Positions 41,001-51,182 are shown, numbered from the stretch's first letter. The stretch is 64,000 nucleotides of DNA from Clostridiales bacterium (GCA_015069285.1 SVIX01000001.1:1-64000); one strand, 5' to 3'. A program made the numbers and translations. Notes: generated from the sequence alone by a model not told the origin.

Positions 41001-41672
41001 GGAAGAATACTCCACGTATTCCCGCGCGGCTTCCGCCTGTTTGCTTAAAGGACCGAGCCTGCGTTTTGCCTCGTCGATTCTTTGGGTGTAGATGAACAGG
41101 TTTTCGTTGGCGTCGGCAAGGTTGCGTTCCGCCTCTTGCTTTCTGGTTTTGTATACCATAAGCCCTATCGCCTCTTCGAAAATAAGACGTCTGTCTTCCG
41201 CCTTGGCGTTCATAATTTGTTCTACTTTACCCTGTCCGATAATCGAATACCCTTCTTTACCAAGACCGATACGGTGGAAAAGCGCGACGAGTTCTCTCAA
41301 ACGGCTGGGTTGACCGTTGAGTAAGTACTTGCTTTCGAATTTATCCGTTCCCGTGCGTTGCAAACGACGAGTCATCGCTACTTCCGACACGTCTAAGTCA
41401 AAAATGCGGTTGGTGTTATCGAATACGAGCGTAACCTCGCAAGCGTTTAACGGTTTTCTCTCTACCGTTCCGCTGAAAATAACGTCTTGCATATTCGAAC
41501 CACGCAACGATTTTGCGGACTGTTCGCCGAGCACCCAACGCACCGCGTCCGCAACGTTGCTTTTACCGCAACCGTTAGGCCCTACGATACAGGTGACGCC
41601 GTCCTCGAAACGGATTGTCGTTTTGTCGGCAAACGATTTAAAACCGACGAGTTGTATTTCTTTTAAATCCAA
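38064..41672 (-). CDS. smc: Chromosome segregation protein SMC
   Basis: GFKSFADKTTIRFEDGVTCIVGPNGCGKSNVADAVRWVLGEQ; coiled coils; LSGGERALTAIAILFAIL. Confidence 0.98.
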   Translation of the reverse strand: MDLKEIQLVGFKSFADKTTIRFEDGVTCIVGPNGCGKSNVADAVRWVLGEQSAKSLRGSNMQDVIFSGTVERKPLNACEVTLVFDNTNRIFDLDVSEVAMTRRLQRTGTDKFESKYLLNGQPSRLRELVALFHRIGLGKEGYSIIGQGKVEQIMNAKAEDRRLIFEEAIGLMVYKTRKQEAERNLADANENLFIYTQRIDEAKRRLGPLSKQAEAAREYVEYSSALKIQEANTYIYRYETAEGEKGKYRKDIVAISDKIIDLNTKIELINRRLDENREKISQADLRLSELNDSRVELSVGNERKDGELRLVQERIKTYRSQIEAAGEMLEASKVRIGEIDDEIAVTTRKNAEDNKRILELETQTESLRVAIASLEKKIELFEKLSDENRQSQLSTADDLSELKKNLGTLSARMEATKDRISELERAIQKTQERKERLKDELASVQRDLKNLEKNSRADMEEFEEKQEEAREMQLTINDFNQELFNANGQLASLRENLEMYVSLKNRFDGYKDSVRRLLSISKTNGDIGKHLRGALADVVSTDQRYETAIETAFGGAMQNVVTPTADDAKYLIEYLKRTGGGIVTFLPVASMRPRPDTREIRRALDERGAMGLATELVHYDEYYYNVISNLLGNTLICDNIANATTIAKKYGNMFKIVTLDGDIIATGGSMTGGSRGKNIGSLLSNERKIQECRENIARKQKYIEKLKTAIAESEKARKDAEEAVDALREKYQNAHGEISALNQRVTALTEQIEEAEGDAQTYREALEEFKTKLAQLESEEANSSLSEEEIKSRRMNAQEEMEHQRSQCDAFKDERAQKSETLKKAEIEYASLRSALEQQEETVARLTVEKEELVKRILDMEYERTETQTKLNALEAEEAEKQLTEEERAAVQAIIDEINAITQEKEEINAKQMSLEEEKTAMQETLTKQSDKRYRCELEISKIDTNLENLRLRVDEAYGLDYEGCLQYRAENFNVEESAQTISALKRKITMLGAVNPNAVEEYEFEKEHCDEMLVQRDDLQKGIDDLQQVLEEIRGEMLRLFNAGFEQINENFKITFKELFGGGKAELQINYEEGEDPLNAGIEIVACPPGKKLTKISLLSGGERALTAIAILFAILKSHPMPFCILDEIEAALDDANVDRFASYLKRFAEETQFIVITHRKPTMNQADSLFGVTMQEKGVSKIVSVKLAEVESKLGPGAVD

Positions 41673-41699
41673 AGTTGTTACTCCTTTGCTTTTTCTGCG

Positions 41700-42356
41700 T
41701 TATTTGTTTTTATTTTTTAATTCGTACAAAAGACGGCTTGCGGCGGTCGCCTCCGCCTCGCGTTTCGTCTTTCCGTCGCCCCGCGCGCTTTCGCCTAAGG
41801 CGTAAACGTTACAATGAAATATCGGTGAATTGTCTTTGCCCGATTGCTCGATTTCGTAACGCGGTTCTTTTTCTCCGCGTTTTTCCAAATATTCTTTTAA
41901 GTCGCCTTTGGGATTACCTTCGTTGACGTCTAAGCGCAAGTTGCCGTGTTCTAAAATAAAGCGTTTTACCGCTTTATACCCGCCGTCTAAATAAATCGCC
42001 GCCGTTATCGCCTCGAATAAACTCGATTTCGCCTTTCCGCGAATATTGTATTGCGTTCCGCTGGACAATAAATATTCCCAAACGCCGAGCGCGTCTATCG
42101 CCGTATCCAGCGCGTCTTTACAAACGAGTTTTTGCCGTCTTGCCGTGAGCTTGCCTTCGGTTGCCGTTTTGTCTTTTTTGTATTGCCATTCGGTAACGAC
42201 GAGCTGTAAAACCGAATCGCCTAAATATTCCAAACGCTCGTTATTTTTTCCGCCGTATCTACCCGAATAGGAGGAATGTATGAACGCTTCTTTCAACAAG
42301 GCTTTATTTTTAAAGGTATAACCGAGTTTTTCTTCAATCTCTTCTACGGGAAACAT
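41700..42356 (-). CDS. rnc: Ribonuclease III
   Basis: NERLEYLGDSVLQLV; C-terminal dsRNA-binding domain. Confidence 0.97.
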   Translation of the reverse strand: MFPVEEIEEKLGYTFKNKALLKEAFIHSSYSGRYGGKNNERLEYLGDSVLQLVVTEWQYKKDKTATEGKLTARRQKLVCKDALDTAIDALGVWEYLLSSGTQYNIRGKAKSSLFEAITAAIYLDGGYKAVKRFILEHGNLRLDVNEGNPKGDLKEYLEKRGEKEPRYEIEQSGKDNSPIFHCNVYALGESARGDGKTKREAEATAASRLLYELKNKNK

Positions 42357-43406
42357 TTACTCTTCTCCGTTTTCCGTGTTCGCGGAAGTTTTGGCTATCT
42401 CGTCGTTGGTTTCGTCTATCATCGTCTTCATTTTTCCGACCATATCGCCACGCACCGCCTCCGCCGCCTGTTTAATACATACCGAAAAAGCGTACGCTTT
42501 GGAGTTGCCGTGTCCTTTGACGACCGCTTTGGAAAGTCCTAAAAACATCGCTCCGCCTTTGCCTTCGTAGTCAAGCGCGTTTTTAAAATTTTTGATAACG
42601 CTCCCCGAAAGCAACGCGCAAATTTTCGTCCATAAATTGCGTTTGTATTCTTTTTTTAATACGGTAGACACGAGTTTTCCACAACCTTCCACCGACTTCA
42701 TTGCGATATTGCCCGTAAAGCCGTCGGCGACCATAACGTCGATGTCCCCGAACATCAAGTCCCTTCCCTCGACGTTGCCGACGTAATTGACGCAGGGCGT
42801 ATTGGCAAGCAGAGCGTTGGTTTCCTGTTGTAAAGCTAACCCTTTATGTTCCTCCGTGCCGTTGTTCAACAAGCCCACTTTGGGATTTTTTACGCCGTAC
42901 ACCGCCTCGGCGTACGCGGACGCCATTACCGCAAAATGCAATAAATTTACGGGTTTACATTCTACGTTTGCGCCACAGTCGCAAAGGAAGGTATTCTCCC
43001 CTCTGTGATTGGGAATAATCGGACAAAGCGCAGGGCGGGATACGCCTTTAAGCCGTCCTAAAATAAGTACGCCTGCGGTGAGTACCGCGCCCGTCGACCC
43101 CGAAGATACGAGTCCGTCCGCTTTGCCTTCTTTGAGCAAACGGAAGGCGACGACGAGCGAGGAATCTTTTTTCGTTTTTACCGCTTTCGTGGGGATTTCT
43201 TCCATCGAAATGACTTCCGTCGTATGCACGATTTCCAAACGGCTTTCGTCGTATTTTTTCCCCGAAAGCTCTCGGGTTATTTGCGCCTCGTCGCCAACGA
43301 GTATTAAATATAAATTCTTATCGGCGTTTAACGCGTCAATCGCGCCTTGCACCTGTTGTTGGGGGGCAAAATCACCGCCCATCGCGTCGATTACGATTTT
43401 CGTCAT
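42357..43406 (-). CDS. plsX: Phosphate acyltransferase PlsX
   Basis: IVIDAMGGDFAP, SSGSTGAVLTAG. Confidence 0.97.
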   Translation of the reverse strand: MTKIVIDAMGGDFAPQQQVQGAIDALNADKNLYLILVGDEAQITRELSGKKYDESRLEIVHTTEVISMEEIPTKAVKTKKDSSLVVAFRLLKEGKADGLVSSGSTGAVLTAGVLILGRLKGVSRPALCPIIPNHRGENTFLCDCGANVECKPVNLLHFAVMASAYAEAVYGVKNPKVGLLNNGTEEHKGLALQQETNALLANTPCVNYVGNVEGRDLMFGDIDVMVADGFTGNIAMKSVEGCGKLVSTVLKKEYKRNLWTKICALLSGSVIKNFKNALDYEGKGGAMFLGLSKAVVKGHGNSKAYAFSVCIKQAAEAVRGDMVGKMKTMIDETNDEIAKTSANTENGEE

Positions 43407-43419
43407 AAGTTCGCTCCTT

Positions 43420-44817
43420 TTAATATTTCAAGTCGCCGAAAGTTCTCGGATAGGGTACGACATCGCGGATATTGGAAACGCCCGTTAAATACATTACCAT
43501 TCTTTCAAACCCAAGACCGAAACCGCTATGCGTCGTTCCGCCGTATCTTCTCAAATCCAAATACCACGAATAATCGTCGGGGTTCATACCCAGTTCTTTG
43601 ATACGGTTATACAATTTTTCGTAATTTTCCTCTCTTTGCGAACCGCCGACGAGTTCTCCAATGCCCGGCACTAACAAGTCCGCCGCCGCCACCGTTTTTC
43701 CGTCGGGGTTTTGTTTCATATAAAACGCTTTGATTTCCTTGGGATAATCGGTGAGGAATACGGGTTTTTTGTATACCTGTTCGGTAAGGAAACGCTCGTG
43801 TTCGCTTTGTAAATCCTTGCCCCAATAAATGTTTTTATCTTCAAACTTCTCCGCGTTTTGTTTTAAAATTTCGATTGCCTCGGTATAGCTAAGACGCACG
43901 AACGCGTTTTCGGAAACGTTTTTCAAGCGTTCCAAAAGTCCTTTATCTACGAATTGATTTAAAAAGGCGAGTTCGTCCGCGCAACTTTCGCTAACGTAAT
44001 TGATGACGTATTTTACCATCGCCTCGGCAATATCCATATCCCCCGCCAAATCGCAGAACGCCATTTCCGGTTCTATCATCCAAAATTCCGCGGCGTGACG
44101 AGCGGTATTGGAATGTTCGGCGCGGAAGGTAGGACCGAAGGTATATACGTTACCAAACGCCATCGCGTACGTTTCGGCGTTGAGCTGTCCCGAAACGGTG
44201 AGCGCGGCTTTCTTGCCGAAAAAGTCCTCTTTATAATCGGGTTCGCCCGCCTTTTTCTCCGCCGTTAAATCCAGCGTAGTGACTTGGAACATCGCGCCTG
44301 CGCCTTCGCAATCGCTACCCGTAATAATAGGGGTATGCACGTACACGAATCCTCTTTCGTTGAAAAATTTGTGTATCGCGATTGCCGCTTCGCTACGGAT
44401 TCTAAACGTTGCGCCGAAAAGATTGGTTCTCGGACGCAAATACGCGATTTCGCGCAAAAATTCTATGGAGTGCCGTTTTTTCTGTAAAGGATAATCGGGA
44501 GTAGATTCGCCCTCGATTTGAATTTCCGTTGCCTTAATTTCATAAGGTTGTTTATTTTCGGGCGTAAGCACCACGACGCCCGTTACGATAAGCGCCGCGC
44601 CGACGTTGGTGTGCGCAATTTCGTCGTAATTAGATAAATTCGCGCGCTCAAACACGATTTGCGTACATTTAAAACAGCTACCGTCGTTAAGCTCGATAAA
44701 TCCAAACGCTTTGGAATCGCGAATGGTTCTTGCCCAGCCTGCAACCGTAACCGTTTTGCCGTCGTAAACGGCGAGTGTTTCGTTTAATTGTTTCAATGGA
44801 AGTCTTTGCATAATCAC
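43420..44817 (-). CDS. asnS: Asparaginyl-tRNA synthetase
   Basis: [25 protein letters not shown]; class II motifs; [15 protein letters not shown]. Confidence 0.96.
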   Translation of the reverse strand: MIMQRLPLKQLNETLAVYDGKTVTVAGWARTIRDSKAFGFIELNDGSCFKCTQIVFERANLSNYDEIAHTNVGAALIVTGVVVLTPENKQPYEIKATEIQIEGESTPDYPLQKKRHSIEFLREIAYLRPRTNLFGATFRIRSEAAIAIHKFFNERGFVYVHTPIITGSDCEGAGAMFQVTTLDLTAEKKAGEPDYKEDFFGKKAALTVSGQLNAETYAMAFGNVYTFGPTFRAEHSNTARHAAEFWMIEPEMAFCDLAGDMDIAEAMVKYVINYVSESCADELAFLNQFVDKGLLERLKNVSENAFVRLSYTEAIEILKQNAEKFEDKNIYWGKDLQSEHERFLTEQVYKKPVFLTDYPKEIKAFYMKQNPDGKTVAAADLLVPGIGELVGGSQREENYEKLYNRIKELGMNPDDYSWYLDLRRYGGTTHSGFGLGFERMVMYLTGVSNIRDVVPYPRTFGDLKY

Positions 44818-44941
44818 ACCTGCCTTTTGTCCTATAAAAAAGCGTCTTTTTACCCGTTTTTTCGGGTAAGAAGCCCTTTTCGATTTTTATACTTCATTAT
44901 TATAACATTTTTTCAAAAAAAAGACAATCGTTTAGAGCAAA

Positions 44942-45736
44942 TTATTCCGTCGTATTTACGATTTTTTTGACGAGTATACCCTGCACGGGACGGTATTCGT
45001 CCACGCGAATACGGTTTCGGGAAAGAAGTTTTCCTCCGCGGTAGCGTTCGAGGTACGCCTCGCTTTTTAACCCGTTTTGAGGCGAACGCAAAATTTCATC
45101 CGATTCGCCCTGTTTTACGATGGGCGGAGGGGGTGGGATTTCCTCTAAAACGCTTTGCGTAATTTCGTAGCGATCCCCCTCGTTCTTTCCGTAAAAAGCC
45201 ACGCGCACACTGCCCTCGAATACCTTAGCTTGCAGGCGGACGGGGTGTAAATAGGGATTGTCAAAACGCAAATCGCTTTGCGTAGACACCATCGCGTCGC
45301 GCGAGGGCGCAACGTAGCGCACGCGCAACGAATGCGGATGAAATTCCGTCACCGTCAAACCCGATTTTAAAACAGCGTTATACAGCGTCGTACTCACTTG
45401 ACAAACGCCACCGCCCACGCCGACGACGTATTCGCCGTTGACGATGATTTTCGCCTGCTGAAACCCTGCCTCCTCCGTACGCCGTCCGACCGTCTGATTA
45501 AAGGAAAATTCGCCGTACGGTTGTACGGTAACGCCGTCGATTAAAGACGCGGCGATTGCGATATTTTCGCTCCTGCCCTTATCTTTTGCGTCAAAGTAGG
45601 TCACGAAAGAAGACAATAACTCCCAACTTTCTTTTTCCGCCGACGCCGTAAGCGAAAAGAAAATCGGGCAACAAAAAAAATACGCTCCCAAAACGAAGAG
45701 CGCGATAAATTGCGTAACGCGAAAAAAAACTTTCAT
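44942..45736 (-). CDS. VanW family protein
   Basis: N-terminal TM; QPYGEFSFNQTVGRRTEEAGFQQAKIIVNGEYVVGVGGGVCQVSTTLYNAVLKSGL. Confidence 0.9.
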   Translation of the reverse strand: MKVFFRVTQFIALFVLGAYFFCCPIFFSLTASAEKESWELLSSFVTYFDAKDKGRSENIAIAASLIDGVTVQPYGEFSFNQTVGRRTEEAGFQQAKIIVNGEYVVGVGGGVCQVSTTLYNAVLKSGLTVTEFHPHSLRVRYVAPSRDAMVSTQSDLRFDNPYLHPVRLQAKVFEGSVRVAFYGKNEGDRYEITQSVLEEIPPPPPIVKQGESDEILRSPQNGLKSEAYLERYRGGKLLSRNRIRVDEYRPVQGILVKKIVNTTE

Positions 45737-45840
45737 AAACACCCCGTTATGTAAATTCAACGCGTACACGGGTGGGGCGTTTAAAGACAGTATGCGGTTT
45801 TGCGAGAAGATTTATACGAAGAAATACGCGCAAAGCGGGT

Positions 45841-46926
45841 TCATTCTTTTATTCTTCCGTTTTCGATATGAATTTTATTGCATTGTTTTCCGTAAAGTAC
45901 CCGTTCGGCGTGCGTACAGGTAAGTATCGTCTGTATGCCCTCGACGCGTTTGAGAAGTTTTTTACGGCGCGGTAAATCCAATTCGCTCATAACGTCGTCT
46001 AAAACGAGTATAGGGTATTCCCCCGATAAATCCTTAAAAATCTGCACTTCGGCAAGTTTTAAGGCGAGCGCGACGGTACGCGTTTGTCCTTGCGAAGCGT
46101 AAGCCTTTGCGTCCATTCCTGAAATAAACACTTCCAAATCGTCGCGGTGCGGGCCTATCGTGGTAAAGCCGAGCCGTAAATCTTTTTGGTAATTATTTAC
46201 GAGCTTACGCATGAGCGTTTTTGCGATTTCTTCTTCCTCCCCCTCGTAATTTTTATCGGGGCGTACGGTAAGTTCTTCCGCGCCGTCCGTCAAAAAAGCG
46301 TGCAATTCTTGCGCGTACGGGGTGAGCTTTTGTAAAAATTCGGCGCGTTTTTTGACGATAACGGAGGCGTATTTACAAAGCTGTTCGTCCCATACGGGCA
46401 GAGTATCAAGCACGAGGGAAACGTCGGGATTTTTCAAAAGCGCGTTGCGTTGGTCAAGAATTTTGTTATACCGCAAAAGAGCGGTATAGTAGGAAGGCGA
46501 AGTTTGGGAAATGGAGATATTCATAAAGCGACGGCGTTCGTCGGGTCCGTCTTGGATAAGGCGCAATTCCCCGGGGGAGAAAAACACGCTGTTGATATGC
46601 CCCATAAGGTCGGCGTTTTTGGTAATTTTACTACCGTTGATTTTAATTTCCCGTTTATTTTCGTAAACGCTCGCCTCTATCGTGACCTTGCCGTAGCGGT
46701 TTTCCGCCTCCGCTTGGATATAGGCGTGTTCCGCGCCCATTTTAACGAGCTGTTTATCGTGACGAATACGAAGGGACGCGCCCGTACAAAGATAAAAAAC
46801 CGCCTCCGCGCAGTTGGTTTTGCCCTGCGCGTTTTTGCCGAAAAGCACGTTTAAACCGTCGGAAAAGGTGAAATTTTCCCGTTCGTAATTTCTAAAATTT
46901 TGGAGGAACAATTTTTTTATTTGCAT
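45841..46926 (-). CDS. recF: DNA replication/repair protein RecF
   Basis: MQIKKLFLQNFRNYE, GKNAQGKTNCAEAV, SQGQTRTVALALKLAE, LVLDDVMSELD. Confidence 0.95.
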   Translation of the reverse strand: MQIKKLFLQNFRNYERENFTFSDGLNVLFGKNAQGKTNCAEAVFYLCTGASLRIRHDKQLVKMGAEHAYIQAEAENRYGKVTIEASVYENKREIKINGSKITKNADLMGHINSVFFSPGELRLIQDGPDERRRFMNISISQTSPSYYTALLRYNKILDQRNALLKNPDVSLVLDTLPVWDEQLCKYASVIVKKRAEFLQKLTPYAQELHAFLTDGAEELTVRPDKNYEGEEEEIAKTLMRKLVNNYQKDLRLGFTTIGPHRDDLEVFISGMDAKAYASQGQTRTVALALKLAEVQIFKDLSGEYPILVLDDVMSELDLPRRKKLLKRVEGIQTILTCTHAERVLYGKQCNKIHIENGRIKE

Positions 46927-47058
46927 AATCCTTAAAAACCCACTCAAAATCGCTTTCTTTTTAATCGATTTTATATTATAATTATATCAAATAATTTAAA
47001 AAATTTCAAGGCTTCATCCTATAAAAAAGAGAAAAATTAACGGACAGGGGATAAATTT

Positions 47059-48393
47059 ATGGCAGAAACCACGCAACTTCAATACGTTTGGAAACAAATC
47101 AGCGAACGGGCGCAAAATATTATTTCGCCCATTTCTTTCGACCACCTTATCGCTCCGCTTGAACCTATCGATATTCAAGGTCGGAAAATCATTTTAAAAT
47201 GTTCTTCCGACACCAACGCGGAAACGATTATGAATAAGTTTTCCGATAAACTCAAAGAGGCGATTGCAAAATGCGCCGTTGGGGTAACGGATTTCCGACT
47301 CGTCGTGGACGGTAGCGAGATTTTTTCCGCCGAGGAAGAACAGGACGCCTTCGAAACCTTCCCTGCCTCCCCCATCAATAAACAGTTCACTTTCGACTCC
47401 TTCGTCGTAGGTCCGGGAACGAAATTTGCGTACGCGGCTGCGAAAGCGGTTGCCGAAACGCCGGGCGAAACCTTTAACCCGCTTTTTATCTACGGAGAAT
47501 CGGGTCTGGGAAAAACCCACCTTATGCACGCGATTGCCAACGATTTGGCGCTCCGTTCGCCCGAGAAAAAGGTACTTTATACGACCTGTGAAAATTTCCT
47601 CAACGAGTTCATCGATTCGATTGCGCAAAAAAGCGGAGCGAGATTCCGTTTGCATTATCGAAACGTAGACGTGTTGATGATTGACGACGTGCAATTTTTG
47701 AAAAACAAAACGCAGGTACAGGAAGAATTTTTCCATACCTTTAACGAACTGTCGGCGCAAAACAAGCAAATCGTTTTAACTTCGGATAGACCGCCCAAAG
47801 AAATCGCGACTTTGGAAGACAGACTTAGAACGCGTTTTGAAGGCGGTATGATGGTGGACGTACAACCGCCCTCTACCGAAACGAAAATTGCCATCTTAAA
47901 ACGCAAGGCGCTTGATAGAAAATGCGTTTTACCCGACGAGGTTTTAGACTTTTTGGCGCAAAATTCAGGGCACGACGTTCGTACTTTAGAAGGACGGCTT
48001 ACCAAGGTCATTTTTGCAAGCAAACTCCACGAAGAACCTATTACTTTACAGCTTGCAAAGCTCGCGCTCAACGAGTCGGTCAACGAAAACGAGGAACAGG
48101 AAGACGTTACGCCCGATAAAATTATTTCGGCGGTTTGCTCGTACTTTAAACAAAGCAGGGAAGATTTGCTTGGAAAAGGCAAAAAAGCGGACCTTGCGAA
48201 AGCTCGGCAAATTTCCGCGTATTTGATGTGCGAGATGCTCTCTTTGCCTTTGGACTTTATCGGAAAAACTTTAGGCGGGCGCGACCATACGACGATTATG
48301 TACGCGCGGGATAAGATGGAAAAATTAGAAAAGCTCAACGATAAAATCGCCAAGGAAATTGACGATATTAAAAATATTATCTTAAAGAAATAA
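47059..48393 (+). CDS. dnaA: Chromosomal replication initiator DnaA
   Basis: FIYGESGLGKTHLMHAI, DVLMIDDVQFL, LGGRDHTTIMYA. Confidence 0.98.
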   Translation: MAETTQLQYVWKQISERAQNIISPISFDHLIAPLEPIDIQGRKIILKCSSDTNAETIMNKFSDKLKEAIAKCAVGVTDFRLVVDGSEIFSAEEEQDAFETFPASPINKQFTFDSFVVGPGTKFAYAAAKAVAETPGETFNPLFIYGESGLGKTHLMHAIANDLALRSPEKKVLYTTCENFLNEFIDSIAQKSGARFRLHYRNVDVLMIDDVQFLKNKTQVQEEFFHTFNELSAQNKQIVLTSDRPPKEIATLEDRLRTRFEGGMMVDVQPPSTETKIAILKRKALDRKCVLPDEVLDFLAQNSGHDVRTLEGRLTKVIFASKLHEEPITLQLAKLALNESVNENEEQEDVTPDKIISAVCSYFKQSREDLLGKGKKADLAKARQISAYLMCEMLSLPLDFIGKTLGGRDHTTIMYARDKMEKLEKLNDKIAKEIDDIKNIILKK

Positions 48394-48399
48394 GTTTTT

Positions 48400-50271
48400 A
48401 TGGAAAACACTTTTACTTTTTTGGAATATACCGCGGACGCGGTAGTCGTAGGCGCGGGGCACGCAGGTTGCGAAGCCTCGCTTGCTTTGGCGCGAACGGG
48501 AATAAAAACCGCGCTTTTGACGCTGAATTTAGACAGTATTGCGTTTTTACCTTGCAATCCTTCTATCGGGGGGACAGCCAAGGGGCATTTGGTACGGGAG
48601 ATTGACGCGCTCGGCGGTGAAATGGGGATTGTGGCGGATAACACCGCTTTACAAATTCGTATGCTCAACGTCGGCAAAGGGGCGGCGGTACAGTCGCTTC
48701 GCGCGCAATCGGACAAAAACGCCTATCATCGTGAAATGAAACGGGTACTGGAAAACACCGAAAATTTGCGTATTATACAAGCCGAAGCGTCGGAAATTTT
48801 AGTAGAAAACGGCGAATGCGTCGGCGTAAAAACGACGTACGGGGGCGTGATTGCCTGCAAAGCCGTGATTCTTTGTACGGGCGTGTATTTGAACGGGGAA
48901 ACGATTACGGGAGATTTGGTGCAAAAATCAGGTCCAAACGGGTTTGCGCCTGCAACGCATTTAACGAAAAGTCTGCTTTCGTTGGGCTTTTCCGTACGGC
49001 GTTTTAAAACGGGTACGCCCGCGCGGGTGGATTCGCGGACGATTGATTATTCCAAATGCGAAATTCAAGAGGGCGATACGGATATCTACCCCTTTTCGTT
49101 TATGCACGATACCCCTCCTGAAAACAAAACGCCCTGTTATTTAACGTACACGAACAACGCGACGCACGAAATTATTTTGCAAAACTTGGAGCGTTCTCCC
49201 CTTTACAACGGTACGATTACTTCGACGGGCCCGAGATATTGTCCGTCCATTGAAACGAAAGTCGTACGGTTCAAAGACAAGGAACGGCATCAAATATTTT
49301 TAGAACCCGAGGACGCGGATACTTTGGAAACGTACGTGCAAGGTATGTCCACCTCTATGCCCCACGACGTTCAACGACAAATGTACGCCAGCGTAGCAGG
49401 GCTTGAAAAGGCGGAGATTATGCGTTACGGCTACGCCATTGAATACGATTGCATTGATACCTTAGACGTTTTGCCCACGCTTGAATTTAAGAAGGTACGA
49501 GGCGTTTATACGGCAGGGCAAATTAACGGCACTTCGGGATATGAAGAAGCGGCGGCGCAGGGCTTAATCGCGGGTCTGAACGCGTCGTTGAAACTGCGCG
49601 GACTTCCCCCTCTTATTCTGCGTCGGGACGAGGCGTATATCGGCGTTTTAATCGACGATTTGGTCACCAAAGGCACGGACGAGCCGTACAGAATGATGAC
49701 TTCGCGCGCGGAGCATAGAATTTGTTTGCGACAGGATAACGCCGATTTTAGATTGACGGAAAAGGGATACGCTTGCGGTTTGGCGAGCAAAGAACGGTAC
49801 GAACGCTATCTTTCGCGCAAGCAAAAATACGAAGACCTGTTAAACGCGCTCCGTACGAGAATACCGCAAAAGGAAGCGACGGCGTTCTTAAAAGGATACG
49901 GCTACGACGAGCCGAGCGGTGGAGTTTCGTACGCGGATATGTTAAAGCGTTCCATTCCTTTGAAGGATATTATGCAGTATTTTAAAGTATTTGGCGAATA
50001 TTCCAAAGACGTTTTGGAAACGGCGGAAATCACCGTAAAATACGAGGGATATTTAAAGCAAGGCGTGGAGATTATCGAACGCGCGAAACGCTTGGAAGAC
50101 AAAGCTTTGCCGGAGGATATCAATTACGACGAAATTTTGGGATTGCGCTTAGAGGCGCGGGAAAAATTGAACCGTATCCGTCCTTTAAATCTTGGGCAAG
50201 CGGGAAGAATTTCGGGGGTCAATCCTGCGGATATTTCCGTTTTGATGGTTTGGCTGTCTACGAGAAAATAA
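48400..50271 (+). CDS. mnmG: tRNA uridine 5-carboxymethylaminomethyl modification enzyme MnmG/GidA
   Basis: VVGAGHAGCEASLALAR, CNPSIGGTAKGHLVREIDALGG, AAAQGLIAGLNA. Confidence 0.98.
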   Translation: MENTFTFLEYTADAVVVGAGHAGCEASLALARTGIKTALLTLNLDSIAFLPCNPSIGGTAKGHLVREIDALGGEMGIVADNTALQIRMLNVGKGAAVQSLRAQSDKNAYHREMKRVLENTENLRIIQAEASEILVENGECVGVKTTYGGVIACKAVILCTGVYLNGETITGDLVQKSGPNGFAPATHLTKSLLSLGFSVRRFKTGTPARVDSRTIDYSKCEIQEGDTDIYPFSFMHDTPPENKTPCYLTYTNNATHEIILQNLERSPLYNGTITSTGPRYCPSIETKVVRFKDKERHQIFLEPEDADTLETYVQGMSTSMPHDVQRQMYASVAGLEKAEIMRYGYAIEYDCIDTLDVLPTLEFKKVRGVYTAGQINGTSGYEEAAAQGLIAGLNASLKLRGLPPLILRRDEAYIGVLIDDLVTKGTDEPYRMMTSRAEHRICLRQDNADFRLTEKGYACGLASKERYERYLSRKQKYEDLLNALRTRIPQKEATAFLKGYGYDEPSGGVSYADMLKRSIPLKDIMQYFKVFGEYSKDVLETAEITVKYEGYLKQGVEIIERAKRLEDKALPEDINYDEILGLRLEAREKLNRIRPLNLGQAGRISGVNPADISVLMVWLSTRK

Positions 50272-50350
50272 AAGCGTATAAAATTCGAAGTAGGGTTGCG
50301 TTTTGGAAACCCTACTTCCTCTTTAATGCAACGGACGACTGCCCGTTGTT

Positions 50351-50731
50351 TTATTTTTCTCCGTTTTGTAAGTGTTTTTTCATCGCCGAAACGGTTTCGT
50401 CGGAAACGAGATGTTCCATACGGCAGGCGTCCTCCTCGGCTTTGGTGGGGGTTACGCCTATTTTTTGTAAAAAATCACGAATAATGCAATGTTTTTCGTA
50501 TACCCTTTCGGCGTATTCTTTACCCGTTTCCGTTAAATATAAATGTTTCCCGTCCTCGTAAATATACCCCTTTTCGCTCAAAAGTTTCATCGCTTTATTG
50601 ACCGCCGCCTGCGATACGTTCATTTTTTTTGCAATTTCAATCCTATGCACGATGGGCGTTTCTTTTAACAATAAAAAAATACTTTCCAAGTAATCTTGTT
50701 CCGACTGATTGTATTTTGCGTAAGTATTCAT
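50351..50731 (-). CDS. DtxR/MntR-family metal-dependent regulator
   Basis: QSEQDYLESIFLL...RIEIAKKMNVSQAAVNKAMKLLSEKGYIY; DACRMEHLVSDET. Confidence 0.88.
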   Translation of the reverse strand: MNTYAKYNQSEQDYLESIFLLLKETPIVHRIEIAKKMNVSQAAVNKAMKLLSEKGYIYEDGKHLYLTETGKEYAERVYEKHCIIRDFLQKIGVTPTKAEEDACRMEHLVSDETVSAMKKHLQNGEK

Positions 50732-50761
50732 AATTTTTCCCCTTTTTTTATATAGTTATTC

Positions 50762-51182
50762 TTCCCAATTTTTCCGAAAAACAGGATAGCGTGATATTGT
50801 TTGGTTGTAGAACCGAGAAAGACAAGGCGCGCGAGGAAAACCTGAGGGAGTTTACTGAGGCGTAAATGACCGAAGGTTGCCACAGCGCAACGCCAAAGAT
50901 TACGAAAAACACGTCTGCTTATCGGAGAGGCAAGCAGTTCAAGGCGTAGCGAGTACCCCGATAGGAGCGTACATAGACGTACGTGACTGAGGGGCACGGA
51001 GCTACAACGCAGAAATGCGACGACTATACGATAAGCATACTATTCCCAATTTTTCCGAAAAACAGGATAGCGTGATATTGTTTGGTTGTAGAACCGAGCA
51101 GTTCAAGGCGCGGTGAGGGCGCATACCGATAGTATGTAACCGAACCGCAACGCAAAAATGCGACGCGTTATACAATCAAACA
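50762..51182. repeat. Cluster of three related hairpin repeat units bracketed by a 56-bp exact direct repeat (50762-50817 = 51043-51098)
   Basis: 56-nt identity at period 281; units near 50824-50905, 50916-51037 and 51079-51182 share CAAGGCG...stem...GTGACTGA/GTAACCGA...CAACGC. Confidence 0.8.

Noticed and set aside
44818-44941. T-box riboswitch upstream of asnS
   Set aside because: Only a short terminator-like hairpin (CTTTTTACCCG/CGGGTAAGAAG) is present; no T-box motif or specifier domain recognised.
46927-47058. oriC in the recF-dnaA gap
   Set aside because: AT-rich but no DnaA-box (TTATNCACA-like) cluster seen.
50728-50997. 89-aa minus ORF upstream of the mntR-like gene
   Set aside because: Runs through the hairpin repeat cluster and has no protein-like features.
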